A DNA stretch of 64,000 nucleotides from Clostridium aminobutyricum (GCF_017255415.1 NZ_JAFJZZ010000003.1:124001-188000), one strand, 5' to 3'; positions 25,380 to 34,525 are shown, numbered from the stretch's first letter. Notes: generated by a model from the letters alone, not told the origin. Made by a program: numbers and translations.

Positions 25380-26078
25380 TTGGCTGCAAATATTTTAATC
25401 GTTGATGATGAACAAGCAATTGCCGATTTGGTGGAAGTTTATCTGAAAAATGAGAACTATACTATCTTTAAATTTTATAACGGCAAGGATGCCCTTAACT
25501 GTATTGAAAATGAAAAACTAGATCTCGCCATTTTGGATGTTATGCTTCCTGATGTAGACGGGTTTTCAATCTGTCAGCAAATCCGGGAAAAGCATAATTT
25601 TCCGGTTATCATGCTGACAGCCAAAGAAGAAGAAATCGATAAGATTACAGGGCTGACATTAGGTGCGGACGACTATATCACCAAGCCGTTCCGTCCTTTG
25701 GAACTGATTGCCCGTGTAAAGGCGCAGCTCCGGAGATTTACCACATATAATTCTTCAGAGACAAATGAGGAAGAACACGTGATTGCCTTTTCCGGCTTAG
25801 TATTGGATATGGATACCCACGAATGCACGCTGAATGAAAAAAGGCTAACTCTCACTCCTACAGAGTTTTCTATTCTTTGGGTTCTTTGCTCCAATCGCGG
25901 ACGAGTGGTAAGTTCGGAAGAATTGTTCCATGAGGTATGGGGAGATAAGTATTTCACGAGCAGCAATAATACGGTAATGGTTCATATCCGACATTTAAGG
26001 GAAAAAATGCGCGACAGCGCGGAACATCCTAAATATATCAAAACGGTATGGGGGGTTGGCTATAAAATTGAAAAGTGA
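25380..26078 (+). CDS. VanR-like OmpR-family response regulator
   Basis: A 232-residue response regulator. The receiver domain has DD acid pair, phosphorylatable Asp53 (LAILDVMLPDVDG), threonine in VIMLTAKEEE and lysine in DYITKPFRPLELIARVKAQLRR. The C-terminal winged helix reads LTLTPTEFSILWVLCSNRGRVVSSEELFHEVWGDKYF and ends YIKTVWGVGYKIEK, very close to VanR of enterococci. It starts with TTG at 25380, after AAGAAGGTG. Its end overlaps the kinase by 23 bases, as in vanRS. A candidate binding site lies at 25283, so autoregulation is likely. No vanHAX genes follow. Confidence 0.92.
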   Translation: MAANILIVDDEQAIADLVEVYLKNENYTIFKFYNGKDALNCIENEKLDLAILDVMLPDVDGFSICQQIREKHNFPVIMLTAKEEEIDKITGLTLGADDYITKPFRPLELIARVKAQLRRFTTYNSSETNEEEHVIAFSGLVLDMDTHECTLNEKRLTLTPTEFSILWVLCSNRGRVVSSEELFHEVWGDKYFTSSNNTVMVHIRHLREKMRDSAEHPKYIKTVWGVGYKIEK

Positions 26079-27204
26079 GAGAGATAAAAGAAGGAATGAT
26101 TATGCAAAATTAAAAAGAAAAGTATTTTCTCAAATGTTTCTCCTTATTTTTGTCACGGCTGCAACTGTTATCCTCCTGCGTTTTGTCATTCAAAAATGCT
26201 TTAATGTCGGAGATAGCATTGTCCGTTTTTTAACGAATACGTTTTATTTGCGTGACTGGGAAGCTCAGACGATTTATCGGTATGCATTTCTTAACAATAT
26301 TGATTTTATTACACTGATTGTGATTCTACTATTCTTGGTTCTATTACTTAAATTTACAATTTCATGGTTTACCAAATATTTCGATGAAATCAGTGCTGAA
26401 ATAGATAAGCTTGCTGAGGAATCCGATAATGAAATTACTTTATCGCCGGAATTGGATTTTATGGAAAATAAGCTGAATCAGATAAAAAATAACTTAGCAA
26501 AACAAAAGAAGGCAGCGCTTGATGCCGAGCAGCGTAAAAATGACCTGGTAGTTTACTTGGCTCATGATATAAAGACACCGCTGACCTCCGTCATAGGGTA
26601 CTTAAGTCTTCTGGATGAAGCGCCTGATATGCCTCCCGAACAGAAGGCAAAATATGTCGGTATTACTTTGGAAAAAGCTTATCGATTAGAGCAGCTTATC
26701 GATGAATTTTTTGAGATTACAAGATTTAATCTACAAACTGTTGTTTTAAATAAGGAAAAAATTAATTTACATTTCATGCTCCAGCAGATGGCAGATGAAT
26801 TCTATCCAATGCTGACGCCACAGGAAAAGCAGGTGTCCATCGATGTGCCTGACGGCCTCACTCTGTGGGGAGATGCAGACAAACTGGCCCGTGTATTCAA
26901 TAACATTCTGAAAAATGCGATAGCCTATAGCTATGAAAACAGTGTTATTGATATTTCCGCTCAACAGCAAGATCAAAATATGATGATAACCTTTACAAAT
27001 CAAGGGAATCCAATCCCACGAGAAAAACTGGAAACGATATTTGAGAAATTTTTTCGGCTGGATACATCCCGTTCTACTAATACAGGTGGTGCCGGGCTTG
27101 GGCTGGCTATTGCAAAAGAAATCGTAAACGCACATGGCGGCGATATTTTCGTGCAAAGTAATACAGAAAAGACAACCTTTACTGTCATGATTCCACAAAG
27201 ATAA
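26056..27204 (+). CDS. VanS-like sensor histidine kinase
   Basis: A 382-residue kinase. Two membrane spans (about 26-46 and 83-101) enclose a short outer segment. The cytoplasmic part has AEQRKNDLVVYLAHDIKTPLTSVIGYLSLLDEAPDMP with His170, RVFNNILKNAIAYS (N box) and TGGAGLGLAIAKEIV (G box). The start TTGGCTATAAAATTG overlaps the end of the regulator, the same arrangement as VanS of Tn1546. Family knowledge: VanS responds to glycopeptides or wall damage and drives resistance genes. Here the nearby targets are a VanZ-like gene and a D,D-carboxypeptidase gene. A hairpin terminator follows at 27304. Confidence 0.92.
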   Translation: MAIKLKSERDKRRNDYAKLKRKVFSQMFLLIFVTAATVILLRFVIQKCFNVGDSIVRFLTNTFYLRDWEAQTIYRYAFLNNIDFITLIVILLFLVLLLKFTISWFTKYFDEISAEIDKLAEESDNEITLSPELDFMENKLNQIKNNLAKQKKAALDAEQRKNDLVVYLAHDIKTPLTSVIGYLSLLDEAPDMPPEQKAKYVGITLEKAYRLEQLIDEFFEITRFNLQTVVLNKEKINLHFMLQQMADEFYPMLTPQEKQVSIDVPDGLTLWGDADKLARVFNNILKNAIAYSYENSVIDISAQQQDQNMMITFTNQGNPIPREKLETIFEKFFRLDTSRSTNTGGAGLGLAIAKEIVNAHGGDIFVQSNTEKTTFTVMIPQR

Positions 27205-27303
27205 AAATAGGACATGTTATCTGCTACAGTCAGATGGCTTGTCCTTTGGTATTTAAAAGGAAATGTCGTTAGATTTTTCTGTTAGATACCAAAGGAAGTG
27301 CGG

Positions 27304-27327
27304 AGTGGCTCTCTAGCCACTTTTTTT
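27304..27327 (+). terminator. Terminator of the vanRS-like operon
   Basis: AGTGGCT (27304-27310), CTCT, AGCCACT (27315-27321), then T. It overlaps the last codons of the convergent vanZ-like gene. Confidence 0.85.
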
Positions 27328-28021
27328 AATTAAGTAAAGATCTTAAAAATGGGTAAATGATAAATGGGTTATACACAAATAACATACCGGCAAATGCGAT
27401 GGCTATATAAAACCATGCCTCTCCACGAAGGAGCAAGGGAATTCTTTTTATATTGGTAGTTTGGATAGAAACCTTGTCCTGTAATTTTGATAAAGGTTCT
27501 TTCGACAGCCTAAAAATTATCCATCCGATTAACGTTCCAAGCGTATTCATCAGTAAATCATCAATATCCGTTACTCTTCTTATATTGAACAATTGAATCA
27601 ATTCTATTATAAGAGATAATGTAATACCGGATAATGCTGTTTTCCATAACACTTCATACTTTTTCCAAATAAATGGAAGCAACAATCCGAGAGGTACAAA
27701 AAGTAATATATTCTCTATATATGGGAGAACCCCTTCTGTAATCCAATGAAATGGAATCAGATTGATCTCATCCGGTGGAATATGGAGCCCCTTTGGTGTT
27801 ATGATTCCAAAGCTGTTATGAACAATATCTTTTAACATGGTAAACATACCAGTAAAACTTAGCACGCCAGTAAGGTAGTACACAAAGATATATACCACTA
27901 CGATATGTTGAATTGACAGCTTATAGCCAATTTTTTTGCTTTGAAAAGCAAGCAGTATATGGTATGGAATCAAGAATGGCAAAGTGCTGATAAACCATGC
28001 AATCGACACTATAATAAACAT
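27326..28021 (-). CDS. VanZ-family membrane protein
   Basis: A 231-residue membrane protein with about five spans. The family signature is clear: NLIPFHWI...ENILLFVPLGLLLPFIWKKY, then LSLIIELIQLFNIRRVTDIDDLLMNTLGTLIGWIIF. VanZ proteins raise teicoplanin or lipoglycopeptide tolerance by an unknown route, without the D-Ala-D-Lac ligase. The gene is convergent with the VanS-like kinase and divergent from the D,D-carboxypeptidase. A CTTAAC/CTTAAG pair at 28096-28112, oriented toward it, matches the site before the vanR-like gene, so it is probably in the same regulon. Confidence 0.9.
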   Translation of the reverse strand: MFIIVSIAWFISTLPFLIPYHILLAFQSKKIGYKLSIQHIVVVYIFVYYLTGVLSFTGMFTMLKDIVHNSFGIITPKGLHIPPDEINLIPFHWITEGVLPYIENILLFVPLGLLLPFIWKKYEVLWKTALSGITLSLIIELIQLFNIRRVTDIDDLLMNTLGTLIGWIIFRLSKEPLSKLQDKVSIQTTNIKRIPLLLRGEAWFYIAIAFAGMLFVYNPFIIYPFLRSLLN

Positions 28022-28095
28022 TAAAATCGCTATGATAACTAATTCACCTCCGTTGTAAGTACTTGTTCATTATAAGATATTAAAAAAAGAAATGT

Positions 28096-28112
28096 CTTAA
28101 CAAAAACTTAAG
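28096..28112 (-). promoter_or_regulatory. Candidate VanR-like box before the vanZ-like gene
   Basis: CTTAACAAAAACTTAAG on the plus strand; half-sites start 11 bases apart. The reverse complement matches the 25283 site in 14 of 17 positions, and its orientation points toward the minus-strand vanZ-like gene, whose start is 75 bases away. Confidence 0.5.
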
Positions 28113-28204
28113 ATATGATTATTTTCTTCTTAATAAGTTCTATTTCTTGCAGCACTAGATAATTTACCTGATCGAAAGCAAGAAATTAGAAATGATAAGA
28201 AAAT

Positions 28205-28221
28205 CTTAAGAAGTTCATAAG
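28205..28221 (+). promoter_or_regulatory. Candidate VanR-like box before the D,D-carboxypeptidase
   Basis: CTTAAGAAGTTCATAAG: half-sites CTTAAG and CATAAG start 11 bases apart, the same strand and form as the site at 25283. The gene starts 71 bases later. Confidence 0.55.
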
Positions 28222-28291
28222 ATGGAATTCCAACATAGCCCCTTGTTCTATGGTTGAATAATATCAGCACAGAAGAAGGAGTTGTTTGATT

Positions 28292-29266
28292 ATGGCACGA
28301 AAAGCAAAAAAGAAAAAGACAAGAGTACGAAGATTTGTAACATTTCTGTTAATGGTTACCGTCGTCGCTTTGGCTTACAAATCCATCATTACTTTAGGAA
28401 ACCACCAACTATTTGAGAAAGAATATGACGATAAAACCTCGTCCTATTCTTCTTTAAAGACAACGGCTGATCCCTCTGTTTCTATATCTTTGGACAAGCT
28501 GAACAGTCCTAATGCGATCTTGATCGGCTTAAAAGATCGTACCATCCTGATGCAAAAAAACAGCGAAGACAAAATCTATCCTGCTTCTTTGACTAAAATG
28601 ATGACAGCCATTGTTGCAATAGAAAATTTATCTGATCTGAACGAAAAAATTGAACTTACCAATTCTACGTTTCAGGGGCTGTACGAAGCCCATGCATCAA
28701 TGGCCGGTTTCCAGTCAGGTGAGCGGGTCAGGGCAATCGACCTGTTATACGGAGCAATGCTGCCAAGCGGTGCGGAGTGTTGTATCGGACTTGCCGGTCA
28801 GATTGCGGGATCAGAGCAGGATTTTGTAAAAATAATGAATCAGAAGGCGGCAGATCTCGGTATGAACAATACTCATTTTGAAAATGCGACTGGACTTCAC
28901 AATGAAAACCACTACACAACAGTCAAAGATCTGTCCATCCTTCTAAGCTATGCTTTGCAAAATGACACTTTCCGGGAGATTTTTACTTCATCCCGTCATT
29001 CTACACAGCCTACGAATAAGCACTCTGGAGGGATAACCTTTTATAGTACCATGTTTGAAGACCTCAACAATCAAAATATTATGGATGGGGAAATTTTAGG
29101 AGGAAAAACTGGATATACTGAAGAGGCCGGTCTATGTCTCGCGAGTCTCGCCAAAGTGGGTAAACAAGAATATATTCTGATTTCAGCCGGCGCACAAGGA
29201 GATCACTATTCGGAACCGTATAATATTACCGATGCAGTAGCCGTATACAGCAGCATAAGAAAATAA
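28292..29266 (+). CDS. D-alanyl-D-alanine carboxypeptidase, S11/PBP5-type (VanY-like role)
   Basis: A 324-residue penicillin-binding protein of low molecular mass. After a basic start and one membrane anchor (about 17-37), the catalytic domain shows the SxxK motif in ASLTKMM, the second motif as PSGAECC (Ser-Gly-Ala where Ser-x-Asn is usual) and GGKTGYT (KTG). The Asn-to-Ala change in motif two is unusual but occurs in sporulation/VanY-D-type enzymes. It trims the terminal D-Ala from wall peptides. The candidate VanR-like box upstream and the neighbouring vanRSZ-like genes suggest a wall-remodelling response that removes the glycopeptide target. ATG 28292 follows AGAAGGAG; a TTG at 28286 is also possible. 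Confidence 0.87.
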   Translation: MARKAKKKKTRVRRFVTFLLMVTVVALAYKSIITLGNHQLFEKEYDDKTSSYSSLKTTADPSVSISLDKLNSPNAILIGLKDRTILMQKNSEDKIYPASLTKMMTAIVAIENLSDLNEKIELTNSTFQGLYEAHASMAGFQSGERVRAIDLLYGAMLPSGAECCIGLAGQIAGSEQDFVKIMNQKAADLGMNNTHFENATGLHNENHYTTVKDLSILLSYALQNDTFREIFTSSRHSTQPTNKHSGGITFYSTMFEDLNNQNIMDGEILGGKTGYTEEAGLCLASLAKVGKQEYILISAGAQGDHYSEPYNITDAVAVYSSIRK

Positions 29267-29405
29267 CAAGTGCTTCATAAGAGTGTATTAAGATTTTGCA
29301 CTGTTATCCAGAGAAAATTATATTCTTCTTGGTCTGGTAGAGTTGAACGCATTTTGATAAAATAGGTATAAGTCTATCCAAGCTTAATATCAGGAAGGTG
29401 AATCC

Positions 29406-30674
29406 ATGGGACATATTACAAGCAAAGATGCCTATAAAAATTTAGAAGAAAGAATCAATTGGTTTACCCAAGGGGCTCCTCCGACGGAAAGTCTGTATAA
29501 AATTCTACAAGTTCTATATACAGAAGCTGAAGCCAAATGGGTCGCCCTATTGCCGGTTCGTCCATTCACCGCAAAGAAAGCTGCAAGAATCTGGAATATC
29601 AGTGAAGGGAAAGCAGAAACTTTTTTAGAACGTCTTTGTGAGAAAGCACTACTTGTAGATTCGTATTATAACGGGGTACGTCAATTTGTAATGCCGCCAC
29701 CAATGGCAGGGTTTATTGAATTTGCATTAATGCGTACAAGAGGGGACATTGATCAACAATATTTAAGTGAGTTGTATTATCAATATATGAATGTAGAAGA
29801 AGATTTTGTGAAAGACCTGTTCTATGCTACAGAGACAAAACTGGGACGAGTTTATGTGCAGGAGCCCATTTTGACCAATGAAAACACCCTTCATATTTTG
29901 GATTACGAAAGAGCGAGCCATATTATTGAGGAAGAGACTTATATTGGGCTTGGCACTTGTTATTGCAGGCATAAAATGTACCATGCAGGACATCCTTGTG
30001 AAATAGATGCCCCGTTGGATGTTTGCCTCACCTTGGGAAACGTTGCCCGTTCGCTTGCAGAACATGGGCAGCATGCCAGACTAATTGATAAGAAAGAGGC
30101 AATGGATGTACTGGAACGTTCTTATGCCGCCAACTTGGTGCAAATCGGAGAAAATGTCCGGGAAGCTCCTGCATTTATCTGCAATTGCTGCGGTTGCTGC
30201 TGTGAAGCTTTGCAAGCAGCAAGAAAATTTAGTCCAATGCAGCCAGTAGCCACCACAAATTATATCCCGAAAATCTCAGATCAATGTGTCGGATGCGGCA
30301 AATGTGAAAAAGTTTGTCCGGTGTTGGCCATTTCTATGATAGACAACACAGCTGGTAAGAGGGTGGCCTTAGTAGATAAAGAGGTTTGTCTCGGTTGCGG
30401 CGTATGCGTGCGAAGCTGTCACAAAAAAGCCATTGAATTAGTGAGAAGAGAAGTTCAAGTCATTACACCGGTAAACAGTACCCACCGATTTGTATTACAG
30501 GCCATCGAAAAAGGAACTCTTCAAAATCTTATCTTTGATAATCAAGCATTTGCCAATCATCGTGCTATGGCGGCCGTATTTGGGGTTATTTTAAAATTAC
30601 CGCCTTTAAAGCAGATGCTGGCTAGTAAACAGTTTAAATCCATATATTTGGATAAGTTGTTGTCAAATCGGTAA
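29406..30674 (+). CDS. 4Fe-4S dicluster protein with N-terminal HTH-like domain
   Basis: A 422-residue protein. The N-terminal third includes a helical, HTH-like segment (FTAKKAARIWNISEGKAETFLERLCEKALL), which may bind DNA or be structural. The middle has a cysteine cluster, GTCYCRHKMYHAGHPC, and CNCCGCCC near residue 262. The C-terminal region has two ferredoxin motifs, CVGCGKCEKVCP and CLGCGVCVRSCHKKA. Proteins with this layout are common in anaerobes and lack a proven role; they may be redox-sensing or electron-transfer proteins. The ATG follows CAGGAAGGTG. It is monocistronic and not obviously linked to the van-like genes before it. Confidence 0.82.
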   Translation: MGHITSKDAYKNLEERINWFTQGAPPTESLYKILQVLYTEAEAKWVALLPVRPFTAKKAARIWNISEGKAETFLERLCEKALLVDSYYNGVRQFVMPPPMAGFIEFALMRTRGDIDQQYLSELYYQYMNVEEDFVKDLFYATETKLGRVYVQEPILTNENTLHILDYERASHIIEEETYIGLGTCYCRHKMYHAGHPCEIDAPLDVCLTLGNVARSLAEHGQHARLIDKKEAMDVLERSYAANLVQIGENVREAPAFICNCCGCCCEALQAARKFSPMQPVATTNYIPKISDQCVGCGKCEKVCPVLAISMIDNTAGKRVALVDKEVCLGCGVCVRSCHKKAIELVRREVQVITPVNSTHRFVLQAIEKGTLQNLIFDNQAFANHRAMAAVFGVILKLPPLKQMLASKQFKSIYLDKLLSNR

Positions 30675-30794
30675 TATTTAAGAAGTGTAATTAATGCTTA
30701 CCAATGCAGTAGTTATATCAAATAGTGCCCTGCATAGATGGATTAGATAAGAGAATCCGCGAATTCATCAGCAAAGACGACGGAGGAGGTTTAT

Positions 30795-30908
30795 ATGAAT
30801 CCTAAAATATATGAATTTGATCCTATTATACACAAGATTCCCGGAATAGACGGTGCATATGTAGAAATCCCGTTTGACGTAAAGGCGGAGTTCGGCAAAG
30901 GACGGTAG
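30795..30908 (+). pseudogene. Truncated DUF1905-family protein
   Basis: After an excellent GGAGGAGGT site, 37 codons read [19 protein letters not shown], then [13 protein letters not shown], and stop. This is the N-terminal third of a DUF1905 protein, whose conserved text continues after GKGR. The stop lies 16 bases before the terminator that begins the SLH cassette, so the remainder was probably lost when that cassette arrived. The preceding 30675-30794 shows no other gene. Confidence 0.7.
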
Positions 30909-30923
30909 GAATAAAGAATAGTG

Positions 30924-30964
30924 AGCTATGTTTTTCACTCAATGAAAAGTATAGCTTTTTTTAT
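30924..30964 (+). terminator. Terminator at the left end of the SLH cassette
   Basis: AGCTAT (30924-30929) pairs with ATAGCT (30951-30956), inner pair TTTTCA/TGAAAA, then a T run. A near copy is at 37539, also just before an SLH gene, so it belongs to the duplicated unit. Between here and the gene lies a TATAAT at 31022-31027. Confidence 0.8.
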
Positions 30965-31118
30965 TGCTCCAAAAGTGCATTGCGGGACCTTCTTGTTTAT
31001 TTTTTGTTTATTCGAAATATGTATAATGTTGTCGAATAGAGAAGATTCAGTTATTGATAAACGGCCCGTGACTTGACGGTTGATTGAGAAGTGCGGGTAA
31101 ATTTTGCGAAGGAGGAAG

Positions 31119-34100
31119 ATGAAGATAATGAAACAAACATGCAGAAAAGGAACGGCGATCATGCTTACCTTATTGATGATGCTGGCGCTTGTACCGCAAT
31201 ACACGTATGCCTCAACATACGGTGCGACTCCGCGTTCTGCTTCACTGGATTTGACCGGAGAGGTAGTTTCGTACACCGCATCCGGCGGCACAGAGAATGC
31301 CGACCCGACAGAGGGAAACATTACGGACAGCGTGGAAGGCTGGAAATGGTATCGGAGTGGGGATGGAGAAAAGGGATATGCTCCTTTAACCCTTGAACTG
31401 AGCGGCATTAATCTGGTAACGGGAGATCCTGTCGGCATCACGCTGCCTGCCGGCACTACGATTGTACTTGTCGATAATACAGAAAATATTGTGAAAAGTA
31501 CCTTTACAGGTACCTTTGGCGGTGCAGCTAGCTATGGCATCCTGTGCAAGGGCAATCTAACCATAAAGGGAGATAGTGGCGCGCTGACGACTATAGGCAG
31601 TGGAGCGGATAGAGGTGGCACTAGCGGCGTGATGGCAGAGGGATCTCTTTCGATTCAAGGTGGACATATCACAGCCGTAGGTGGTTTGGCATTCGGTTCT
31701 GTGATAAGCACGGGGCTTCGAGCCAACCAGAATATCACCATTACTGGTGGCACGATTTACGCAATAACCGATCATTCACAATCTTCACGCGCGGTATACG
31801 TGGCAAACTGGTATATTCCGCCTGGGTATAGTCTCATCCTTGACGGAATGGAGGCTTATCAGAAGAATAAAATTAATGATGAATATACAGTAAAGGCACG
31901 TGTGTCGAACGGCGGTTTTGTCTTTAGTGAGCCGCCGTACGATAACCTTGCTGCTAACGATGTCAGGATCACCCCGCTTCCAACCGCAAGCTTTAGCGGA
32001 CAGGGCACAGAGGCAGATCCTTATCTGATCACCTCCAAAGAGGAACTGAAGGAAATGGCCCAGTTTGTAAACGACCAGAATGGTAGATACGGCAATAAAT
32101 ACTACAAGCTGACGGCGGATATTGTGCTCAACGAGGATATGGAAAACGATCCGGAGCAATGGGAGCCCATCGGTGATTCCATGCCCTTCACTGGCTCCTT
32201 TGACGGAGACGGACATACTATCAGCGGGCTTTATATCGCCACCGACAGCATCAGTCAGGGATTCCTTGGGTTATTCGGAACTATTCAAGGCGGAACCGTA
32301 AAGAACCTCGGCCTTATCGACGGGAGAGTTCTCTCAATCAGCTGGTACGCTTCTGTCGGCTCACTGGCGGGTTTTGTCTCAAACGGAAGGATTGAGGACT
32401 GCTACAACACAGGGGCAGTAACAGGAAAGAGTGTCGGCGGCATCGTGGGACTTAACAGCGGAGGGCATATTCAAGATTGCTATAACACGGGTGAAATTTC
32501 CGGACTGGGCAACTACTGCGCGGCTGGCGGCATTGCGGGACAGAATATGAATGCCTCGGATACAATTGTCAACTGCTACAATACCGGAAACGTGACGATT
32601 TCTCTTTCAAATGAATATGATCAGGGCTACGTCGGCGGTATTACAGGACAGAATGGTGGGTCTTCTATCAGGAATTGCTATAACACGGGTGTACTGTCAA
32701 GTGAAGCACCGGAAGATGCTTATGTCTTTATGGGTGCGATTGCCGGAGCCAGCGATTTGGGTGAAGACGGCGTCATCGAAGATGCCTATTGGCTTGACAC
32801 CGCAGGCACTGCGATTGGAATGGAACCGGACAGCGGCAGCGGATACTCAGGGACAGACAGTTCCAGCGGCTGTACGCCCATGACAGAGGCGGAGATGAAG
32901 GCGGGTGCTTTTGTTGATATGCTCAACAGCAACGTGGATGATTTGCAGAATACATATGCAACCTTATCCCCATGGAAAGCCGATACAAACAACACAAACG
33001 GCGGCTATCCTGTTTTCGGTACGGCTGTGCAAAATGGGAGCGATTCGGGCAGTTCAGGCGGCCACGGCAGCTCCGGCAAGTCTGATAACGCCAACACGGC
33101 GAATATCGTAGTGAACGGCAAAGCCCAATCTGCAGGCAAATCTGAAACCGTGACCGGGGCAGACGGTAAAACCACAACGACGGTGACAGTGGATTCAGAT
33201 AAGCTAAAGTCTCTGCTGTCGGCAGAGAAAAATGGCGCTAAGGTAACCATTCCTGTTGCAGACAGTGCCAGCACAGCAGAGGGCAGGCTAACAGGGGAAA
33301 TGGTCAAGTCTATGGAAGACAAGCGTGCAACGCTGATTATTCAGAGGGGCGCTTCAAGCTATACGCTGCCTGCGGCAGAGATCAATATCAGCGAAATCTC
33401 CAGACAGCTTGGCACAAGCGTATCCCTGTCGGATATTACTGTGTCCGTGAAGATCTCAGAGCCTTCAAATGCAATGGCAAAGATGGTGGAGACGGCAGAA
33501 CAGAGCAAGGGCTTTACTGTTGTAGCACCGGCAGTAGATTTTACAATCACCTGTACCTACGGCGGAAAATCGGTGACTTCAAGCAGTTTCAATGCTTATG
33601 TGGAGCGTACCATCGCCATTCCTGCCGGGGTTGATCCGTCAAAGATCACCACAGGAATTGTAGTGGAACCGAATGGAACGGTATATCATGTTCCGACCAG
33701 AGTAACGGTTATCGACGGAAAATACTATGCGGTGATCAACAGTCTGACAAACAGCACGTATTCTGTGATTTGGAATCCTGTAACGTTCTCCGATATGGCG
33801 AATCACTGGGCCAAGGACTCCGTCAACAATATGGGATCCAGAATGGTCGTAACAGGTGTTGGGAATAACAACTACGCTCCCGGCAGAAACATGACGCGTG
33901 CAGAGTTCTCCGCTGTCATCGTGAGAGCTCTGGGTCTGGCACCGGCCAGCGGATCGAGCAACTTCAGCGACATCAAGACATCGGACTGGTACAACGGGTA
34001 TATTGAAACCGCTGTATCCTACGGAATCATTAAAGGATATGATAACGGAAAATTTGGTCCAAATGATACAATCACTAGGGAACAGGCCATGACCATTCTT

Positions 34101-34346
34101 GCGAGAGCAATGAAGGTCACAGGGCTGAATGCTGATCTGACCGACAAAAACGTCAGTGAATTGATTGGAGCCTATACTGATGGGACAGCTGTTTCGGCTT
34201 ACGCAAAAGAAAGTGTCGCAGCCTGCCTTGAAACGGGAATCACTGCCGGACGCAGCAATCAGATCATCGCGCCCAAAGACAGCATTACCCGTGCAGAAGT
34301 GGCAATCATGGCGGAGCGTTTGTTGAAAAAATCCGACTTGATTTAG
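31119..34346 (+). CDS. Secreted S-layer-homology protein with GLUG repeats (copy A)
   Basis: A 1075-residue surface protein. A signal peptide (KGTAIMLTLLMMLALVPQYTYAS) leads. A beta-rich region with carbohydrate-domain-like text (LTIKGDSGALTTIG) follows, then a module starting FSGQGTEADPYLITSKEEL with GLUG-type repeats (GGIVGLNSGGHIQDCYNTG and relatives, about 420-560). Next is a Ser/Gly linker, a region of about 240 residues shared with copy B, and three SLH domains (about 890-1075) with FSDMANHWAKDSV, NFSDIKTSDWYNGYI and the TRAE motifs. The SLH part anchors it to the cell wall. It may act in adhesion or as part of a surface layer. Start 31119 follows AAGGAGG closely; ATG 31128 is an alternative. 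Confidence 0.88.
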   Translation: MKIMKQTCRKGTAIMLTLLMMLALVPQYTYASTYGATPRSASLDLTGEVVSYTASGGTENADPTEGNITDSVEGWKWYRSGDGEKGYAPLTLELSGINLVTGDPVGITLPAGTTIVLVDNTENIVKSTFTGTFGGAASYGILCKGNLTIKGDSGALTTIGSGADRGGTSGVMAEGSLSIQGGHITAVGGLAFGSVISTGLRANQNITITGGTIYAITDHSQSSRAVYVANWYIPPGYSLILDGMEAYQKNKINDEYTVKARVSNGGFVFSEPPYDNLAANDVRITPLPTASFSGQGTEADPYLITSKEELKEMAQFVNDQNGRYGNKYYKLTADIVLNEDMENDPEQWEPIGDSMPFTGSFDGDGHTISGLYIATDSISQGFLGLFGTIQGGTVKNLGLIDGRVLSISWYASVGSLAGFVSNGRIEDCYNTGAVTGKSVGGIVGLNSGGHIQDCYNTGEISGLGNYCAAGGIAGQNMNASDTIVNCYNTGNVTISLSNEYDQGYVGGITGQNGGSSIRNCYNTGVLSSEAPEDAYVFMGAIAGASDLGEDGVIEDAYWLDTAGTAIGMEPDSGSGYSGTDSSSGCTPMTEAEMKAGAFVDMLNSNVDDLQNTYATLSPWKADTNNTNGGYPVFGTAVQNGSDSGSSGGHGSSGKSDNANTANIVVNGKAQSAGKSETVTGADGKTTTTVTVDSDKLKSLLSAEKNGAKVTIPVADSASTAEGRLTGEMVKSMEDKRATLIIQRGASSYTLPAAEINISEISRQLGTSVSLSDITVSVKISEPSNAMAKMVETAEQSKGFTVVAPAVDFTITCTYGGKSVTSSSFNAYVERTIAIPAGVDPSKITTGIVVEPNGTVYHVPTRVTVIDGKYYAVINSLTNSTYSVIWNPVTFSDMANHWAKDSVNNMGSRMVVTGVGNNNYAPGRNMTRAEFSAVIVRALGLAPASGSSNFSDIKTSDWYNGYIETAVSYGIIKGYDNGKFGPNDTITREQAMTILARAMKVTGLNADLTDKNVSELIGAYTDGTAVSAYAKESVAACLETGITAGRSNQIIAPKDSITRAEVAIMAERLLKKSDLI

Positions 34347-34376
34347 TGCAAAGCTTCCGTATAGGGAAGGTACTCA
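33027..34376 (+). repeat. 1350-bp direct repeat, copy 1 (3' half of SLH gene A)
   Basis: Bases 33027-34376 are nearly identical to 40734-42083, at a constant offset of 7707 with no gaps that I can see. The identity runs past both stop codons to TACTCA and then stops sharply. Only scattered single-base differences occur. It encodes the linker, shared domain and SLH domains. Confidence 0.92.
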
Positions 34377-34400
34377 TAATGGGTACATAAAAGTCTTTAA

Positions 34401-34444
34401 AAAGTCCGACTGATATGGATTCTTTCGTATGAGCCGGACCTTTT
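34401..34444 (+). terminator. Terminator of SLH gene A
   Basis: AAAGTCCGAC (34401-34410) pairs with GCCGGACCTTT (34432-34442), with a partly paired loop and a T run. It lies just outside the repeated block. Confidence 0.7.
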
Positions 34445-34525
34445 AATTCTTGCTGGATGAAGTTACTTTATGTATAATTCAAAGGAATTTTGTACATGAT
34501 AACGCAATTAAAAGGAGGTGACAGT

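Noticed and set aside
25380..29266. Functional VanA/VanB-type glycopeptide resistance operon
   Set aside because: VanH, ligase and VanX are all absent from the window; only regulators and accessory genes are present.
32923..33322. Long minus-strand frames inside the SLH genes
   Set aside because: They mirror the composition of the plus-strand coding frame, occur in both SLH copies, and lack start signals.
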